The notes beneath the pieces were generated by a model. That model did not search any database and had not been told where the DNA came from. It saw nothing but the letters and a program-made list of their open reading frames with translations. A stretch of 64,000 bases of DNA from Crotalaria pallida (lineage: Eukaryota > Streptophyta > Magnoliopsida > Fabales > Fabaceae): contig CM075654.1 of the NCBI GenBank assembly GCA_037953625.1, forward strand, positions 49,607,001-49,671,000. The letters are read 5' to 3'. Positions 11,210 through 21,180 of this stretch are shown in pieces. The first letter of the stretch is position 1. Each line of letters opens with the position of its first letter. The translations under genes and the position numbers were made by a program.

Positions 11210-14200
11210 GCTGTGGTTGTATAGTTATTATGATCCTTAAAATTATTTTAATTACAACCGCTGTAATCTTTTTGAAAATCGTTTCCGCTGAATTTACAAA
11301 ACAGGTACTCCACCGTATACTCTGAAAGAAATGTATTTTCGAACCAAGGGTTTGAATGTGGAACTTCGTTGTAGAAAAAGAAAAAGTTTTCCATGAAATC
11401 ACTATATAATTTACAAACGCTTTATAAATATACTTTATTTTAATATAAATAAAGTTATGTTCTGAGAGCGTCACAATTTGCATGTGGATGTTACTTTATT
11501 AGCTGATTTTAATGACTGTGTACACTCTTGTCAGTTGGTTGATATGAGATACAGGGGTTGTTATTACACATGGTGCAATAAGCAGGATCAACAGGATAAA
11601 ATCTATTGTAAACTTGATCGTGCTCTTGTGAATGATTATTGGTGTATGCAGTGGGTGAATGCTGAGACATAGTTTATTCTTCCAGGGGTATCTGATCACT
11701 CCCTCATTCTCATAGATTGTGGAGTAGGATCTCAACCGAGAAGATCTGGCTTTAAGTTTTTCAATATGTGGGCTGAGCATAGGTTGTTTGAGCAGATTGT
11801 TAATGCTATTTGGTCTATGCAGTGTGATGGAAGTTACATGTACAAGGTGTTCTGCAAGCTTTGCCTTATGAGGAAACCTCTTTCTAATCTTAATAGGGAG
11901 GTGTTTGCTAATATTGACAAGCAGGAGATTGAGCTTAGAGACAGGTTGCATTACATTCAAACAGAGTTGATTACAAAACCTCTTGATTGGCTTTGCAGGC
12001 GAAGGAGAAAGATGTTCTCGTGAAGTATCAGATGGTGAGTCAGACAGCTTTGTCTTTCCTTAGGTAGAAGGCAAAGTTAGCTTGGCTTAATGAAGGAGAC
12101 CAGAATACTAGATTTTTCCATACTTCTATCAAGCAGAGGCAGTACAGGAACAGGATATTGAAAATTGTGAATGATCAGGGTGTTGTGGTTATGAGTCAGG
12201 ATGGTATCAATAATGCTTTTGTGGACTACATGTGAACTATGTTTACAGCTGGTCATGGATTTTGGGCGTTAGATCACAGTGTTATCAGACGAGGGCCTAT
12301 TTTAGACAGGGATAAGTAGTTAAGCCTTATTAGGCCTATTACTGATGATGAAGTTAAGGCAGCAATTTTCTCTATTCATCATGACAAGTTGCCTGGTCCG
12401 GATGAGTATGGCTCAGGTTTTTTCAAGAAAGCCTGGGAGGTAGTTAGTGAGGACATCTATGCAGCGGTTAAGGAGTTCTTCCTTTCTGGTAGAATTTTGA
12501 GGGAAATTAACCAAACGAACTTGGTTATGATCCCTAAGGTTGAGAGTCCTTGTCACGTTAAGGACTTTAGGCCTATAACATGTTGTAACTCTATTTATAA
12601 ACGCATTACTAAGATTATATGTAATAGGCTTAATTGTGTTTTGCCTAGCATTGTGCAGGATAATCAGACAACTTTTGTTAAAGATAGGAGCATTGTGCAC
12701 AATATCCTTATTACTCAGGACCTGCTTAGGTTGTATGGGAGGCGCATAGCATCACCTAGATGTTTAATGAAGATTGATATCAGGAAGGCCTGTGATACTT
12801 TGATTGAGCAGATGCTTGTTGCTTATAGGTTTCCTAAGAAGTTCATTAGGTGGATAATGGCTTGTATATCAACTGTGACTTACTCTGTTGTGGTGAATGG
12901 CCAGCAATCTTGCTTATTTACAGGCTCTAGAGGAATCAAACAGGGAGATACTGTATCCCCCCTTATTTTTGTTTTGTTAATGAAAATTTTGACTAGAATG
13001 CTGCAGCATGCTATTTGTCATAGGAATTTCAGGTTTTATCCTTTATGTAAAGAGATGAGGCTTGTTAATTTAGCTTTTGCTAATGATTTAATGATTTTTT
13101 GTAAGTGTCACCCTGCTAGTGTTAACATCCTGATGCAGGCTTTTCAGAATTTTTCTAATATGTCAGGGCTGTGTGCTAGCAATGAGAAGTTCTCTATATT
13201 TATGGCTGGTATCCCTCAACAAAGGCAAGAGGAACTCATTGAGATCACTGGTTTTCAGAAGGGGATCTTCCCTTTTAGATGCCTTGGTTTACCTTTGTCT
13301 GCTAAAAAATGGTCTATTTCAACTTGCCATCTTTTAGTAGATAAGGTAACCAAGAGGATTAACTCATGGAAAACAAGGAATCTATCATATCAGGGCAGGT
13401 GTTATCTTATAAATTCAGTCCTCTTGAGTTTGCATTCCTATTGGGCCACTGTTTTTATTATTCCGAAAACTGTTTTGTGTGATATTGAGAAGATTTGCAG
13501 AGGTTTTCTTTGGGGGAAGCAGGAAACAGGTCATTATTCAGCAAATGTCGCTTGGGATTCCGTTTGTAAATCTAGGAAGCTTGGTGGGTTGAACATCAAG
13601 GACAACTGCATTTGGAACCTTGCAGCGATTGGGAAGCATATTTGGGATTTGGCTATGAAGAAGGATACTCTTTGGGTGAGATGGATGCATTCGGTTTATA
13701 TAAAAGGAGCAAGATTTCTGGCATTGCAATTCAACTTAGGGATCTCTGGAAGCAACTTTTAAAAGTCAGAGACAAATTAAAGCCAGGTTTTTGTAATGAT
13801 ACTTGGAGTAGGACTCAAGATGGAAATTACACGGTCAAGAGTGGTTACTTGATGCTGAAAGATCAGCAAGGGGTTTTTCCTTTGCATAGAATGGTTTGGA
13901 ATAGTGTGAATGTTCAAAAACATTGTTTTATTGCTTCTTTCTTGGGAAGCTTCAAACTCTGGACAGGTTATGTTTTATGAATATTCCTAATCATTGTTGT
14001 TTATGCCTATCTACTGCTGAGTCTAGAAATCACATATTTTTTTCAATGTAATTGGAGCGGTAGTCTCCTTGATTACTGTTGTCTCTGGATTGGAATTGAC
14101 AAGTGTCCATACAAGTATCACAACTGGACAAGGTGGATCTGCCATGCTTTCAGGGATAAGGTCCGCCGCAAGTTTTTTTTTGCTATGTTTGCAGCTTTGA

Positions 14201-15037
14201 TTTATCACATATGGGAGGAAAGGAATAATCGAACATTCAACAATCAGAAGAGGAGTGTGCAGCTTATTTTCAGTACTATTAGGAGAGAGGTTGTTTATAG
14301 GATTAGATTTTGTTTTCCTAATTTTGTAGATTGGAAGAATAGAGTTTCAGTTGACAGAATCAGACAGGAGCTCTAGTTGTTTATTTTGTTATTTTTTAGA
14401 CCTATGGCTGTTTTGAACCTTTCCTAGAAGGTGACAGAATAGCTTTGGGTTTCAGGCATTTGCTTTAGCTTTGAACCCTTCCTAAAAGGTGGCAAGACTT
14501 TTGCTTATGACCTTTTTTATTGTTTCTGAATTATGTTCGTGGTAATGAATTATTTCTTTTACCCAAAAAAAATTCACCCTCCACGTATATGCAAAGGTTC
14601 TTCAAGGCAAGAATTTAGCATGTGCCTTAAGAAAAAAATCAGATAAAATTAGAAGAGTTCCCCCAAAAAAATTAAATTAAATAGCATTCCAATAGTAAAA
14701 TTAGTCGAAACTTTAGTATTATACAATAGGCTATATCACCCACAAAAGTTTTGAAATCACTTATACACAAGACAACTCATGAATATATAACCCTCAAATT
14801 AATTCTCTTTATCTCTTAACAGCAGGATAAAATAGCTAAAAAAATCAAACGAAAACTTAAAACCATATTCCGAACAAAAAAACAATCTCAACAAAATCAA
14901 GAACATTTAGTTTGACTGAGAAGAGAAGGTGAAGATAGAATTGGGACCTGGCCCTCGACTTTGATGAGAATAATGTGACGTCCCTGATCAGCAGGCTTCT
15001 TCTCCGCCTGGCTTGTTCCAGCTCCTCTTGCTGACAT
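6375..15037 (-). CDS. SUMO-like protein gene, 3 exons, C-terminal diglycine lost
   Basis: Small ubiquitin-like modifier gene. SUMO is normally matured to a C-terminal Gly-Gly and conjugated to lysines of nuclear proteins. Coding exons joined on the minus strand are 15037-14948 (30 codons), 6867-6718 (50 codons) and 6431-6375 (18 codons plus stop), giving 98 residues. The N-terminal exon is Lys/Gln-rich and ends VEGQ. The middle exon contains IMNAYC, AFLFNGRRLRGEQTPDE and the ubiquitin-like beta-grasp core. The last exon holds VDMVDGDKID. Splice sites are CAG|GTCCCA (weak donor), TTGTAG|GATGG, GAG|GTAAAT and GTGCAG|GTAG. All introns are phase 0, at positions I recall for plant SUMO genes. The frame ends KGW instead of GG; see the findings. 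Intron 1 (6868-14947, 8080 bp) contains LINE 2 and a solo LTR. It may be a non-conjugatable variant, a recent pseudogene or an assembly error. Confidence 0.87.
6432..6717 (-). other. SUMO-like gene, intron 2
   Basis: A 286-bp AT-rich intron, GTAAAT at the donor and TTTTGTGCAG at the acceptor. No other feature is seen. Confidence 0.8.
6718..6867 (-). CDS. SUMO-like gene, exon 2 (core domain)
   Basis: Fifty codons with no stop, covering most of the ubiquitin-like fold. It starts after TTCTTGTAG and ends at CCTGATGAG|GTAAAT. Family-typical residues are IMNAYC, SVAFLFNGRRL and GEQTPDE. The segment before IMNAYC is divergent (MFCSIRTSVQLWK) and has lost several of the basic residues usual there, which could alter SIM-peptide binding. 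Confidence 0.9.
6868..7984 (-). other. Intron 1 of SUMO-like gene, exon 2-proximal part
   Basis: AT-rich intronic sequence. Positions about 7605-7790 resemble the inner part of the Stowaway MITE at 17153-17434 (TTTATAAATTTGA-AAATTAAATA followed by a TAAGTATGAAGTTA block), so a decayed MITE is likely. Small frames here, including 7767-8015, do not look like genes. Confidence 0.5.
8434..8470 (+). promoter_or_regulatory. Palindrome pair upstream of B1 TATA box
   Basis: GTTAATCGATTAAC occurs twice, with CG centres at 8440/8441 and 8461/8462, 21 bp apart. The second is part of an 18-bp perfect palindrome, CCGTTAATCGATTAACGG. The pair lies about 133 bp upstream of TATAAAT at 8595. It resembles a dimer-binding operator; the binder is unknown. 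Confidence 0.7.
8595..8601 (+). promoter_or_regulatory. TATA box of LTR B1
   Basis: GGCTATAAATTAAC context. B2 (GCCTATAAATAGC) and the Tekay-like LTR (ACTATAAATAAG) have the same element at the corresponding place. Confidence 0.65.
9523..9718 (+). promoter_or_regulatory. Second palindrome cluster of B1, inside predicted intron
   Basis: Seven TTAATCGATTAA-like sites with CG centres near 9528, 9549, 9600, 9621, 9642, 9692 and 9713. Within each group (2, 3 and 2 sites) spacing is 21 bp. Some copies have decayed to TTAATCGATTAG or TACTCGATTAAT. Confidence 0.65.
9940..10210 (+). repeat. Hairpin array of LTR B1
   Basis: GC-richer stretch with a series of short hairpins: CACG(T)CC-GAGA-GGCGTG near 9944, CGGT-G-ACCG, TTTCCGGAAA, CACACG-TG-CGTGTG, CGTAG-TC-CTACG (10112-10123, enclosed by TGCCG/CGGCA) and ATAC-TCA-GTAT (10191-10201, enclosed by CCGA/TCGG). 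Stem sequences differ but pairing is kept. It corresponds in position to the array of B2. Confidence 0.6.
10462..10914 (+). CDS. LTR-encoded MARYL-family protein (B1 copy), unknown function
   Basis: A 150-residue reading frame inside a solo LTR. I do not recognise the family. The start chosen is the ATG directly after a predicted 3' splice site (CCATTGCAG|GTGATGG). Residues 1-65 are a conserved core containing MARYL, a YEEHRA block, FEGEV, HPNPL-RVRPRR, RIP and PP-YTYR. A Pro/Arg/Thr-rich linker follows, then an acidic tail with EEEEEDPVEDVD. The B2 copy (43072-43545) aligns without gaps over the core, with mostly conservative changes (V/I, L/I, D/E), which suggests it was a translated protein. 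A basic core plus acidic tail would suit a nucleic-acid-binding regulator, but this is inference. No signal peptide or membrane segment is seen. Confidence 0.65.
   Translation: MARYLTYVELGPLRRGVWDYEEHRAVFEGEVDVIFRHPNPLARVRPRRLRIPMIYILHIPPAYTYRFGSPPPRPGRRFYNLHVRRPATRTRPSTSDEATATATPRPGPTTRVRFAPSPEPVRRTAIPVVSDEEEEEDPVEDVDGPAADSQ
11170..11207. repeat. (TA)n microsatellite in LTR B1
   Basis: About 19 TA units downstream of the MARYL frame. B2 has a (TA)n run at the equivalent place (about 42789-42818). Confidence 0.9.
11478..14375 (+). pseudogene. LINE 2 ORF2, multiply disrupted, catalytic FADD changed to FAND
   Basis: Open pieces in different frames are 11478-11672 (end of endonuclease, with CQLVDMRYRGCYYTW), 11766-12023 (linker), 12389-13762 (RT domain, 457 codons), 13612-13980 and 14185-14376 (zf-RVT-like C-terminus). 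The RT box reads FAND: the codon at 13082-13084 is AAT (Asn, residue 232 of the 12389 frame), while LINE 1 has Asp. The KAFDTLEW block is shortened to KACDTL. With stops and frameshifts throughout, the element is dead. Confidence 0.88.
14407..14499 (+). promoter_or_regulatory. Tandem hairpin pair in LINE 2 3' UTR
   Basis: The first hairpin has outer stem GCTGTTTTG/CAGAATAGC (14407-14415 with 14435-14443, two wobbles) and inner stem CTTTC/GAAGG. The second has core AACCCTTCCTAAAAGGTGGC with a weaker outer stem, AG-TTTG/CAAG-CT (14467-14499). The outer stems differ in sequence from LINE 1 yet pair. A further GGTAA/TTACC stem precedes the poly(A) at 14541-14563. Confidence 0.7.
14573..14947 (-). 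other. Intron 1 of SUMO-like gene, exon 1-proximal part
   Basis: Non-coding AT-rich sequence between the LINE 2 poly(A) and exon 1. Nothing further is recognised. Confidence 0.6.
14948..15037 (-). CDS. SUMO-like gene, exon 1 (N-terminus)
   Basis: Thirty codons from the ATG at 15037, beginning MSARGAG, with EKKPADQ and ending at the VEGQ that precedes intron 1 in plant SUMOs. The donor is CAG|GTCCCA, weaker than usual. The exon lies 8 kb from exon 2 because of insertions in the intron. Confidence 0.85.
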
Positions 15038-15130
15038 GTTTTTCACCTTAAAAAAAAAATTGCAATGTCTTTTCAATGTGTCTCAGTGCAATGCAAGGTG
15101 TGCTTGGTCTCTATGTTACAAAGGCCACGG

Positions 15131-15139
15131 TATATATAT
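15131..15139 (-). promoter_or_regulatory. Candidate TATA box of SUMO-like gene
   Basis: TATATATAT about 94 bp upstream of the exon 1 ATG, in a GC-richer local context (CCACGG to one side, GTAACGGCGC to the other). The position fits a plant core promoter with a short 5' UTR. Confidence 0.45.
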
Positions 15140-15141
15140 GG

Positions 15142-17150
15142 TAACGGCGCACAGAAAGAAGGGTCCTAACCCAAAAAAAAATAATAAATAAATAAATAAA
15201 AACATGCAAAAATTATTAGTCAGGTTCGATTCACAACTCATCTCAACCATTCACAATGTATTTTTTAATTAAAAAAAATTCAAAAATGAACTAACAAATG
15301 ATTATTCTTGACCATATAATCTCGGACCATCTAATAACTGCATAAAAAAATAATGTTACCATTGGAAAGTTATATTGATAATGAAATAAAAATTAAATGA
15401 GAAAACTACTTTTTTGTAATATTTTAGGAATAATTGTATTGAGAATAAAAATTTAGTTAATTTTATTTCTCTTTGAGACCAAGATGAGTGAGTTTTTTTT
15501 TTATTATTAGAGACCAGAGTAGTATTTATTACGAAGATTAATTCATAAAAAACAATGCTTTAGGAAAGCAGTATTTAAAATAAAATATAAAATAAAATAA
15601 ATACTTTATAAGAATATTTTTTAATAAATTAGTATAGAGAATGAAATAAAAATTAAAAAGATTAGTTAGCTTTTTCTTATATTTTAAACCAAAATACATA
15701 TTTTTTTCCTTATATTACAAACCGGAATGTGTATATATATATACTCACGCCGTTTCTATACATAGACTACATTCAAGAAAAAAATTGTTCATATATATAT
15801 ATATATATATATAAAAGTCACTTTATCTTTTTTGGAAAAATATTTAATTCATTTTATCTAAACTATTGTTATTAAAAAAATTAATTAATTAAGTTTCAAT
15901 TTCTCATAAAATGAGTAATTTAAATAAAATAGGTAAAATATAATAAATTAGATAATTAATTTTTTTAAAAATTAACTATTTATCTTACTTTATATATATT
16001 GATTAAATGTAACTAATAATAAACATGAAAAATAAAATAAAAAAGGAAAATGCCAAAAAAAGATAAAAAAATATTGGAATATACATTTTTTGAAATTTTC
16101 AAGAGAAAAATAAATACTAATTTAGGATTGTTTTTCCTATTAAAATAATCTTAAAAAGTGCCATTTGTTAGCAACACCCAAAAAAAAAAGAGTGAAGGGA
16201 CACTTTAGTTCCTCAAATTTTTCGACATAAACACTTTAGTCCTCAAAAAATTTAATTCATTTTTAATCCATGTTTTTCAAAAATACCAATTTAATTCACA
16301 CCTTGTAAGTTGAAACCTACCCACTCATGATGAAGGGCTCCGTTCTAGGAAATTTTACGCAACTAGCGAAATTACTCCGGTCAAAAAGTACTCCCAATGA
16401 TACATAAATTTTTTTTGTCATTCTTATTTTGATGTTTATAACTTTTTCTTTCAATTTTTAATAATATTTAATTACTTTCTTTTAGTTTATATGTAAAAAA
16501 AAATTGGAAAAATTCATGTCCATAAAAAAAGTAGATTTTTTTTATAAATAAAAAAATAGATTAAAGTTGCTAGTGGTATTGAAACTGTAAACTTTTACTA
16601 ATATGTTTTTTCAAAATTATCTTTATAATTATTATTGAAAATTGAAAGTTGTAATCAAACATAATTTAAAGTTGAAATATGATCTTACAAATAGGACCAT
16701 TTTTTTAAAAAAGGGTCTTAGATATAGGACCGGAGAAATTACTTCGTTGTACAAATACCTTCATTTATTTATCACTTTTTAGAGTTTTAATAATAATAAA
16801 GGGATAATCTTGAAAAAGTATATCAAATTCTCATATTTTTAATATCACTGACAAATTTAACCACATTTCTTGATGAAAATAAAAATTCCCAAAATAATCT
16901 TACACATATGATCGATGGGAGTGGTATGATGGGAGAGAGTGGTAAGTTCTATTAGGTACTTTTCTTCAATCTACGATATTACTTTATCCGTCTCATAAGT
17001 TAAATAGTTTAAGGTTATTGTTAGAAGTAATGACATTCTCAAGAAAAAAACTTTTACCCCAAATGTTTTTATTCCTAGCCGTTGTATGTTTAATAGATTA
17101 TTAATGAGAAATTATTCAACTATTTCAATATGATCATTATTCTTGTATAT
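15142..17150. other. AT-rich intergenic region upstream of SUMO-like gene
   Basis: No coding potential. It contains a short (TAAA)n run near 15183-15200, an (AT)n run near 15790-15813 and MITE-like debris around 16190-16330 (AGTTCCTCAAATTTTT and AGTCCTCAAAAAATTT blocks). I see no gene. Confidence 0.6.
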
Positions 17151-17152
17151 TA

Positions 17153-17434
17153 CTCCTACGGCTTGAAATATAAGCAACAAAAAACATATCTCTCTTGGTT
17201 TAAAATATAAACAAAATTAACCAACTTTTTTAAATTTTATTTCATTCCCAATGTCACTTTCCTAAAACATCCCTAGAAAATTGTTATCTTATTTAATTTT
17301 TGTTTCATTCTCAATGCAACTTTCCTAAAATATCTCTATTCTTTTATAAATTTGAGAAAATTAAATACAATCAACTAACCTCCTTAATAAGCGTAAAATT
17401 AGTTAGTTTTGCTTATAATTCGAACCGGAGGGAG
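17153..17434. mobile_element. Stowaway-type MITE 1
   Basis: 282 bp flanked by TA on both sides. Terminal inverted repeats are CTCCTACGGCTTGAAATATAAGC and, at the right, GCTTATAATTCGAACCGGAGGGAG. It is non-coding and typical of Tc1/mariner-derived Stowaway elements. Confidence 0.85.
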
Positions 17435-18052
17435 TACTTTTGATGGGTCATTAATGGTTTAGAATAATGACATATTAATTTGACCATTATTATCCTTAAT
17501 GACAAAAAAAAAACATTTTTCTAATGTTTATGGCAATTTATTGTTCATTAAGTTTTGGTGGTTAGAAGAGTTATGGCTTGAGCTATATAAGGGTCAGTGC
17601 ACAAGGTAAATTGACAATGAGAAAAACGAAAAACAAAAACTCATTTCGTAGCCTTCTATTCTTTCTTCTTTTTTTGGTTGAGCAACCTAACTTTGTGAGA
17701 ATCCAAGTTCTTTGTCTTGAGTGCATAAGTTAGAGAAGTGTTGTGTTAACCTTGGGAGTAAGAATCGGTTGATATAGTTGAACCATAATTATCCGAAAAT
17801 CTAGTTTTTAAAGCAATGATATTTTCCACGACACAACCATTTTCAACTCTTTTTTCTCATATGCACATGGATAAAAAAATGATAAAATGATGTACCCCAT
17901 TTAATAATTGAATAGAGTAATAATAAATGTATGAAAACTATATTAATTAAAGAGAGATATATAAATGTATGGTGATAAAGAAATATTATAAATAAATGTA
18001 TGCTTGGAAAAAGAAATATAAACGAGTATTGAGTTTCTAAAATTACATAATA

Positions 18053-18342
18053 CGTCCTTCAATCTTTATTATAGGGCATACTTAACCAAATTACACATAT
18101 CAAGAAAATTAGTTAGCTTTTTGAAATCTATGTGAATATATTGTAACATTACAATTTTACCTTCTCTACTTTTCTTGGAAAGTTCACACTCGTTAATGAA
18201 TAAAAAAAATAGATGGTCAAAACATTTAATAAGGGCAAAATAAAGAAAAAGCAATAAATAATACATAGGTATAAAGTTACTTATAATTTGAACCAAAAAA
18301 ATAATCTTCTAAAAAGTTACCTATAATAAGGACTAGAGGGAG
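18053..18342. mobile_element. Stowaway-type MITE 2
   Basis: 290 bp between TA dinucleotides. The left end is CGTCCTTCAATCTTTATTATAGG and the right end CCTATAATAAGGACTAGAGGGAG. A 75-codon minus-strand frame inside is not a gene. Confidence 0.8.
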
Positions 18343-18493
18343 TATATCAAACAAGACAAATGACCAAAATTAAATAACTTACGATACAAAGAGAGTAATA
18401 GTTTTCCCATAAAAATTATTATTTACGCAATATTTTTTAAGCTCTCGATAATAATTAAAGTTATAATTTTTAAAAAGTATATAAAATGTAATA

Positions 18494-18768
18494 TTTCCAC
18501 TGATCCTATTTATAGGTCATACTTAAGCATATCACATGAATGAAGGAGTGTAGTTATATTTCTTGAAACTTTAAAAAGATACTTTAATATTACAATTTTA
18601 CCCTCTAAACATTCATTGAAAATTTTACAAACGTATTACTTCACATAAATGAACAAATGACAAATAAGATAAAAGAGCGATAAATGTTTCCTAAAAAATA
18701 CAAAGTGACTTATAAATAAGATCAAAAAATTATTCTAAAATGTAACCTATAAATAGAATCAGAGGAAG
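18494..18768. mobile_element. Stowaway-type MITE 3
   Basis: About 275 bp between TA dinucleotides. The left end is TTTCCACTGATCCTATTTATAGG and the right end CCTATAAATAGAATCAGAGGAAG. It is related to MITE 2. Confidence 0.8.
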
Positions 18769-18836
18769 TATCATTTAACTTCCGATACAAATAACAACTT
18801 TAGCAAATTTTTTACTTCCTGAGTTTTTCTGTATAT

Positions 18837-19760
18837 GTTTGTTTGGCACGCGGAATTGGAATTACAGTTTGGAATTGTAATTCCAATTCCAAATCCGACG
18901 GAACTAGAATTGAGTTAGAATTGTGATTCTGTGTTTGGATTAAATAAAAATCAAAATATAGAATTGGAATTCCAAATTCAATAGTTAATTCCATTGTTTG
19001 AGAATAAGATGTAGTATTCAAAAAATTAATTCAATTGTTTGTGCCTCGTATCGTCACCATTTGTGTGGGTCGCAGCATCAACATTTTTTGTGTCACAACC
19101 ATCATTTATATTATGGAGACATTGTGGTGGTTTGCTACCAAGAATCATATATTTTAGTGGTGATGGATAATGAAAGGGAGTAGAAAAGAGAGTCTTGAAT
19201 ATGAGAAAATTCCTAGAGTGGAGAAGAGGGGACGATGAAACATTGGGATTGACTAGAAATAGTAAAAAAGCCCAGCCCGATAATAAGGCCCGCCTGCACA
19301 AGCCCGATATATAGACGAGTTTAAACTCTCAAAATACTGCCCAAATATATCTCGACCTTTTTGACTCGCTTTAATAAAACCAGCAGAACCAGTCGAACAC
19401 TCGGTCGACCCCCTAATATCGCCTAAAAACCTTCTCCAATATAGTTAAAAAGGTGATCTGCTACCGATTTTAGCTAGATGATTTTTGGCTCATATTTCAT
19501 CCGGGCCTTTTTGACCCAACTCGATCATGGCTCAAGCCCGAACCCGACCGAGTAGCCCGCATTTCCCTCTCTATGATGGACCAGTAAAGATGTTGCGTGT
19601 TTTGTTTCTAGACTCATGACACTCAATTCTACAAAGTATAGAATTGTAATTTCGAGGCTTAGATGTAAGAATTGAGTTTTTGTATTTTTAGTTATAATCT
19701 AATTCCATGGAATTGGCTTTGGAATTGTAATTCCAATTCCAAATGCACAACCAAACACCA
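18837..19760. mobile_element. TIR element with GGAATTGGAATTAC termini
   Basis: Inverted arms GTTTGTTTGGCACGCGGAATT (left) and AATTCCAAATGCACAACCAAAC (right), each with GGAATTGTAATTCC palindromes. The middle (about 19260-19560) carries a second inverted block rich in GCCC/GGGC (AAGCCCAGCCCGATAA; GACCGAGTAGCCCGC), possibly a nested hAT-type MITE. No transposase is present. Confidence 0.5.
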
Positions 19761-20601
19761 GATATGTGAGAAATCCTCTGTATTAGAAGAATACAATGAT
19801 TATAATTGAATTTCAAATTCAATTGAGACATATACGAGACAATTATGTGAAGTAGCTACAATGTTATAAATTATCTTAGCTTAGGTCAGATATGAAGTTC
19901 AATTTGACAAAGCCACTAAGCTGGAGGCTAGCTAGTGAACATTACATCGAGGGGGATGGGGCTACACCTATAACAACAGTTGAGGGTGATGGTAACCCAA
20001 CCCGAACTTGTGAATTTTCGTAAGTCAGGTTCATATGGGTAAGAATAAGTCACTTGTCAATTGGTGAGACACTTCCAATATTTGTTAAAGTCCATCCCTA
20101 TGGTATATAATAGTGTTTAATTACTATAGTGAAAGAGGTTAAGTTTATAAATTTAAACTATAGCTCAAATTATTGAGTAGTGTGTTTAACTGTAGTTCAC
20201 ACTTGATAGATTCACCTATATGAGTATGAGGTGGGTCACCTCTATGTGAGTCTGAGCAAATTCCGTAGAGCACTCATGAAAACCAGGAATAGGTGCAAGG
20301 CCGGAATGCACCACACAACGTAGAACAACATTGGATGTGAGAGATTAGTGTGAGTGATGATTCACTGATTCACATATGCAATGAAGGTTCATAGAGGTTC
20401 TAATCTCACTGGCATTCTAATGGATCAAAATCTTTTACTCTATGCACTAGTTCATAGTCTGAAAGACATTAGAGTTTATAAATTGACTTATCAAACTCTT
20501 GGGCAATTCTTTTCTTTGGTTTTAAAATAAATATGCGGGGATTGTTGAAATATTTTACTCCCTCCTTCACTAAATATAAGATCCCTTTGGGGGATCGATT
20601 T
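19761..20601. other. Intergenic, unclassified repeat debris
   Basis: No coding potential. A truncated MITE terminus (TACTCCCTCCTTCACTAAATA) lies near 20555, just before the LTR-like sequence at 20602. Nothing else is recognised. Confidence 0.5.
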
Positions 20602-21180
20602 TGTAATACCCGCATTTCCCCATTTTAATAAATTGATTCTTGAGAATTTATGATTGGACAGTTATTTTCGAATTTATATAAATACGTTATTTGATTTATA
20701 ATTTTGAGTGAAAATAATTATTTATTTGGAATTTATCTTTATAATGATGAATTATTTTATTTGTATTTTGGAGGAATTGTTCTTTAAACCTTTTGAAATT
20801 TTGAATTCTTGTGAGAGGGTGACCAATGCATGTAGGGCACCCTAACCAACTCATTTAACGATGGATTTATTCTTTTGTGGGTACTTTAATGTTTTTGGTT
20901 TTTCTTATGAAAATAAATGTGGTGGAAAGAGCGGTGGGATGTGGATTGTGGCGTGGTGATGGGTCGTGGGAATGTAGGGGAGAGGTGGTGGTGGTGGTTT
21001 TGGGAGAGTTGTGAGTTACGTTGTGCAGGGTGGAGAGCAGTGGGTTATGGTGATGGTGGTGGTGGGCTATGCGAAGGGGTAAATAGAGGTGGTCGTGGGT
21101 TCAGGGGTCATGGGCTATATATGAGAATAAAAACTAATGCAAATAAATTTTATAAGTAATCCATCAAACTGCAAATCTTC
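20602..21180 (+). mobile_element. LTR 5'-end fragment (family E), uncertain extent
   Basis: Starts TGTAATACCCGCATTTCCCC, the same type of terminus as the other LTRs here. A G-rich block (20915-21110) and CTATATATGAG near 21115 follow. No matching 3' end was found, so the right limit is a guess. Confidence 0.35.

Larger units (their letters stand above)
8178..11475 (+). mobile_element. Solo LTR B1 (Ty3/gypsy type), duplication ATTTG
   Basis: Starts TGTAATACCCCG, ends GAGAGCGTCACA (3298 bp), flanked by ATTTG at 8173-8177 and 11476-11480. It sits inside the endonuclease region of LINE 2, so it is younger. In order it holds palindrome pair 8434-8470, TATAAAT at 8595-8601, a pyrimidine-rich leader, a donor at 9115, palindromes 9523-9718, hairpins 9940-10210, an acceptor at 10457-10458, an open reading frame and a (TA)n run at 11170-11207. 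B2 at 42433-45989 has the same order of parts. No internal region or second LTR is present. Confidence 0.92.
7985..14572 (+). mobile_element. L1-type LINE 2, 5'-truncated, split by solo LTR B1
   Basis: The LINE lies antisense to the SUMO gene in intron 1. Endonuclease-domain sequence is recognisable from about 7990 and stops at 8177; it resumes at 11476 directly after the solo LTR, with ATTTG duplicated. RT and zf-RVT-like regions follow, then a 3' UTR with a hairpin pair and poly(A) at 14565-14572. The 5' end is not sharply defined and I found no convincing target-site duplication. It is related to LINE 1 but clearly diverged. Confidence 0.85.

Noticed and set aside
7985..14572. Target-site duplication for LINE 2
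   Set aside because: Sequence after the poly(A) (TTCACCCTCC) only loosely resembles TTTACCCTTT near 7954; not convincing.
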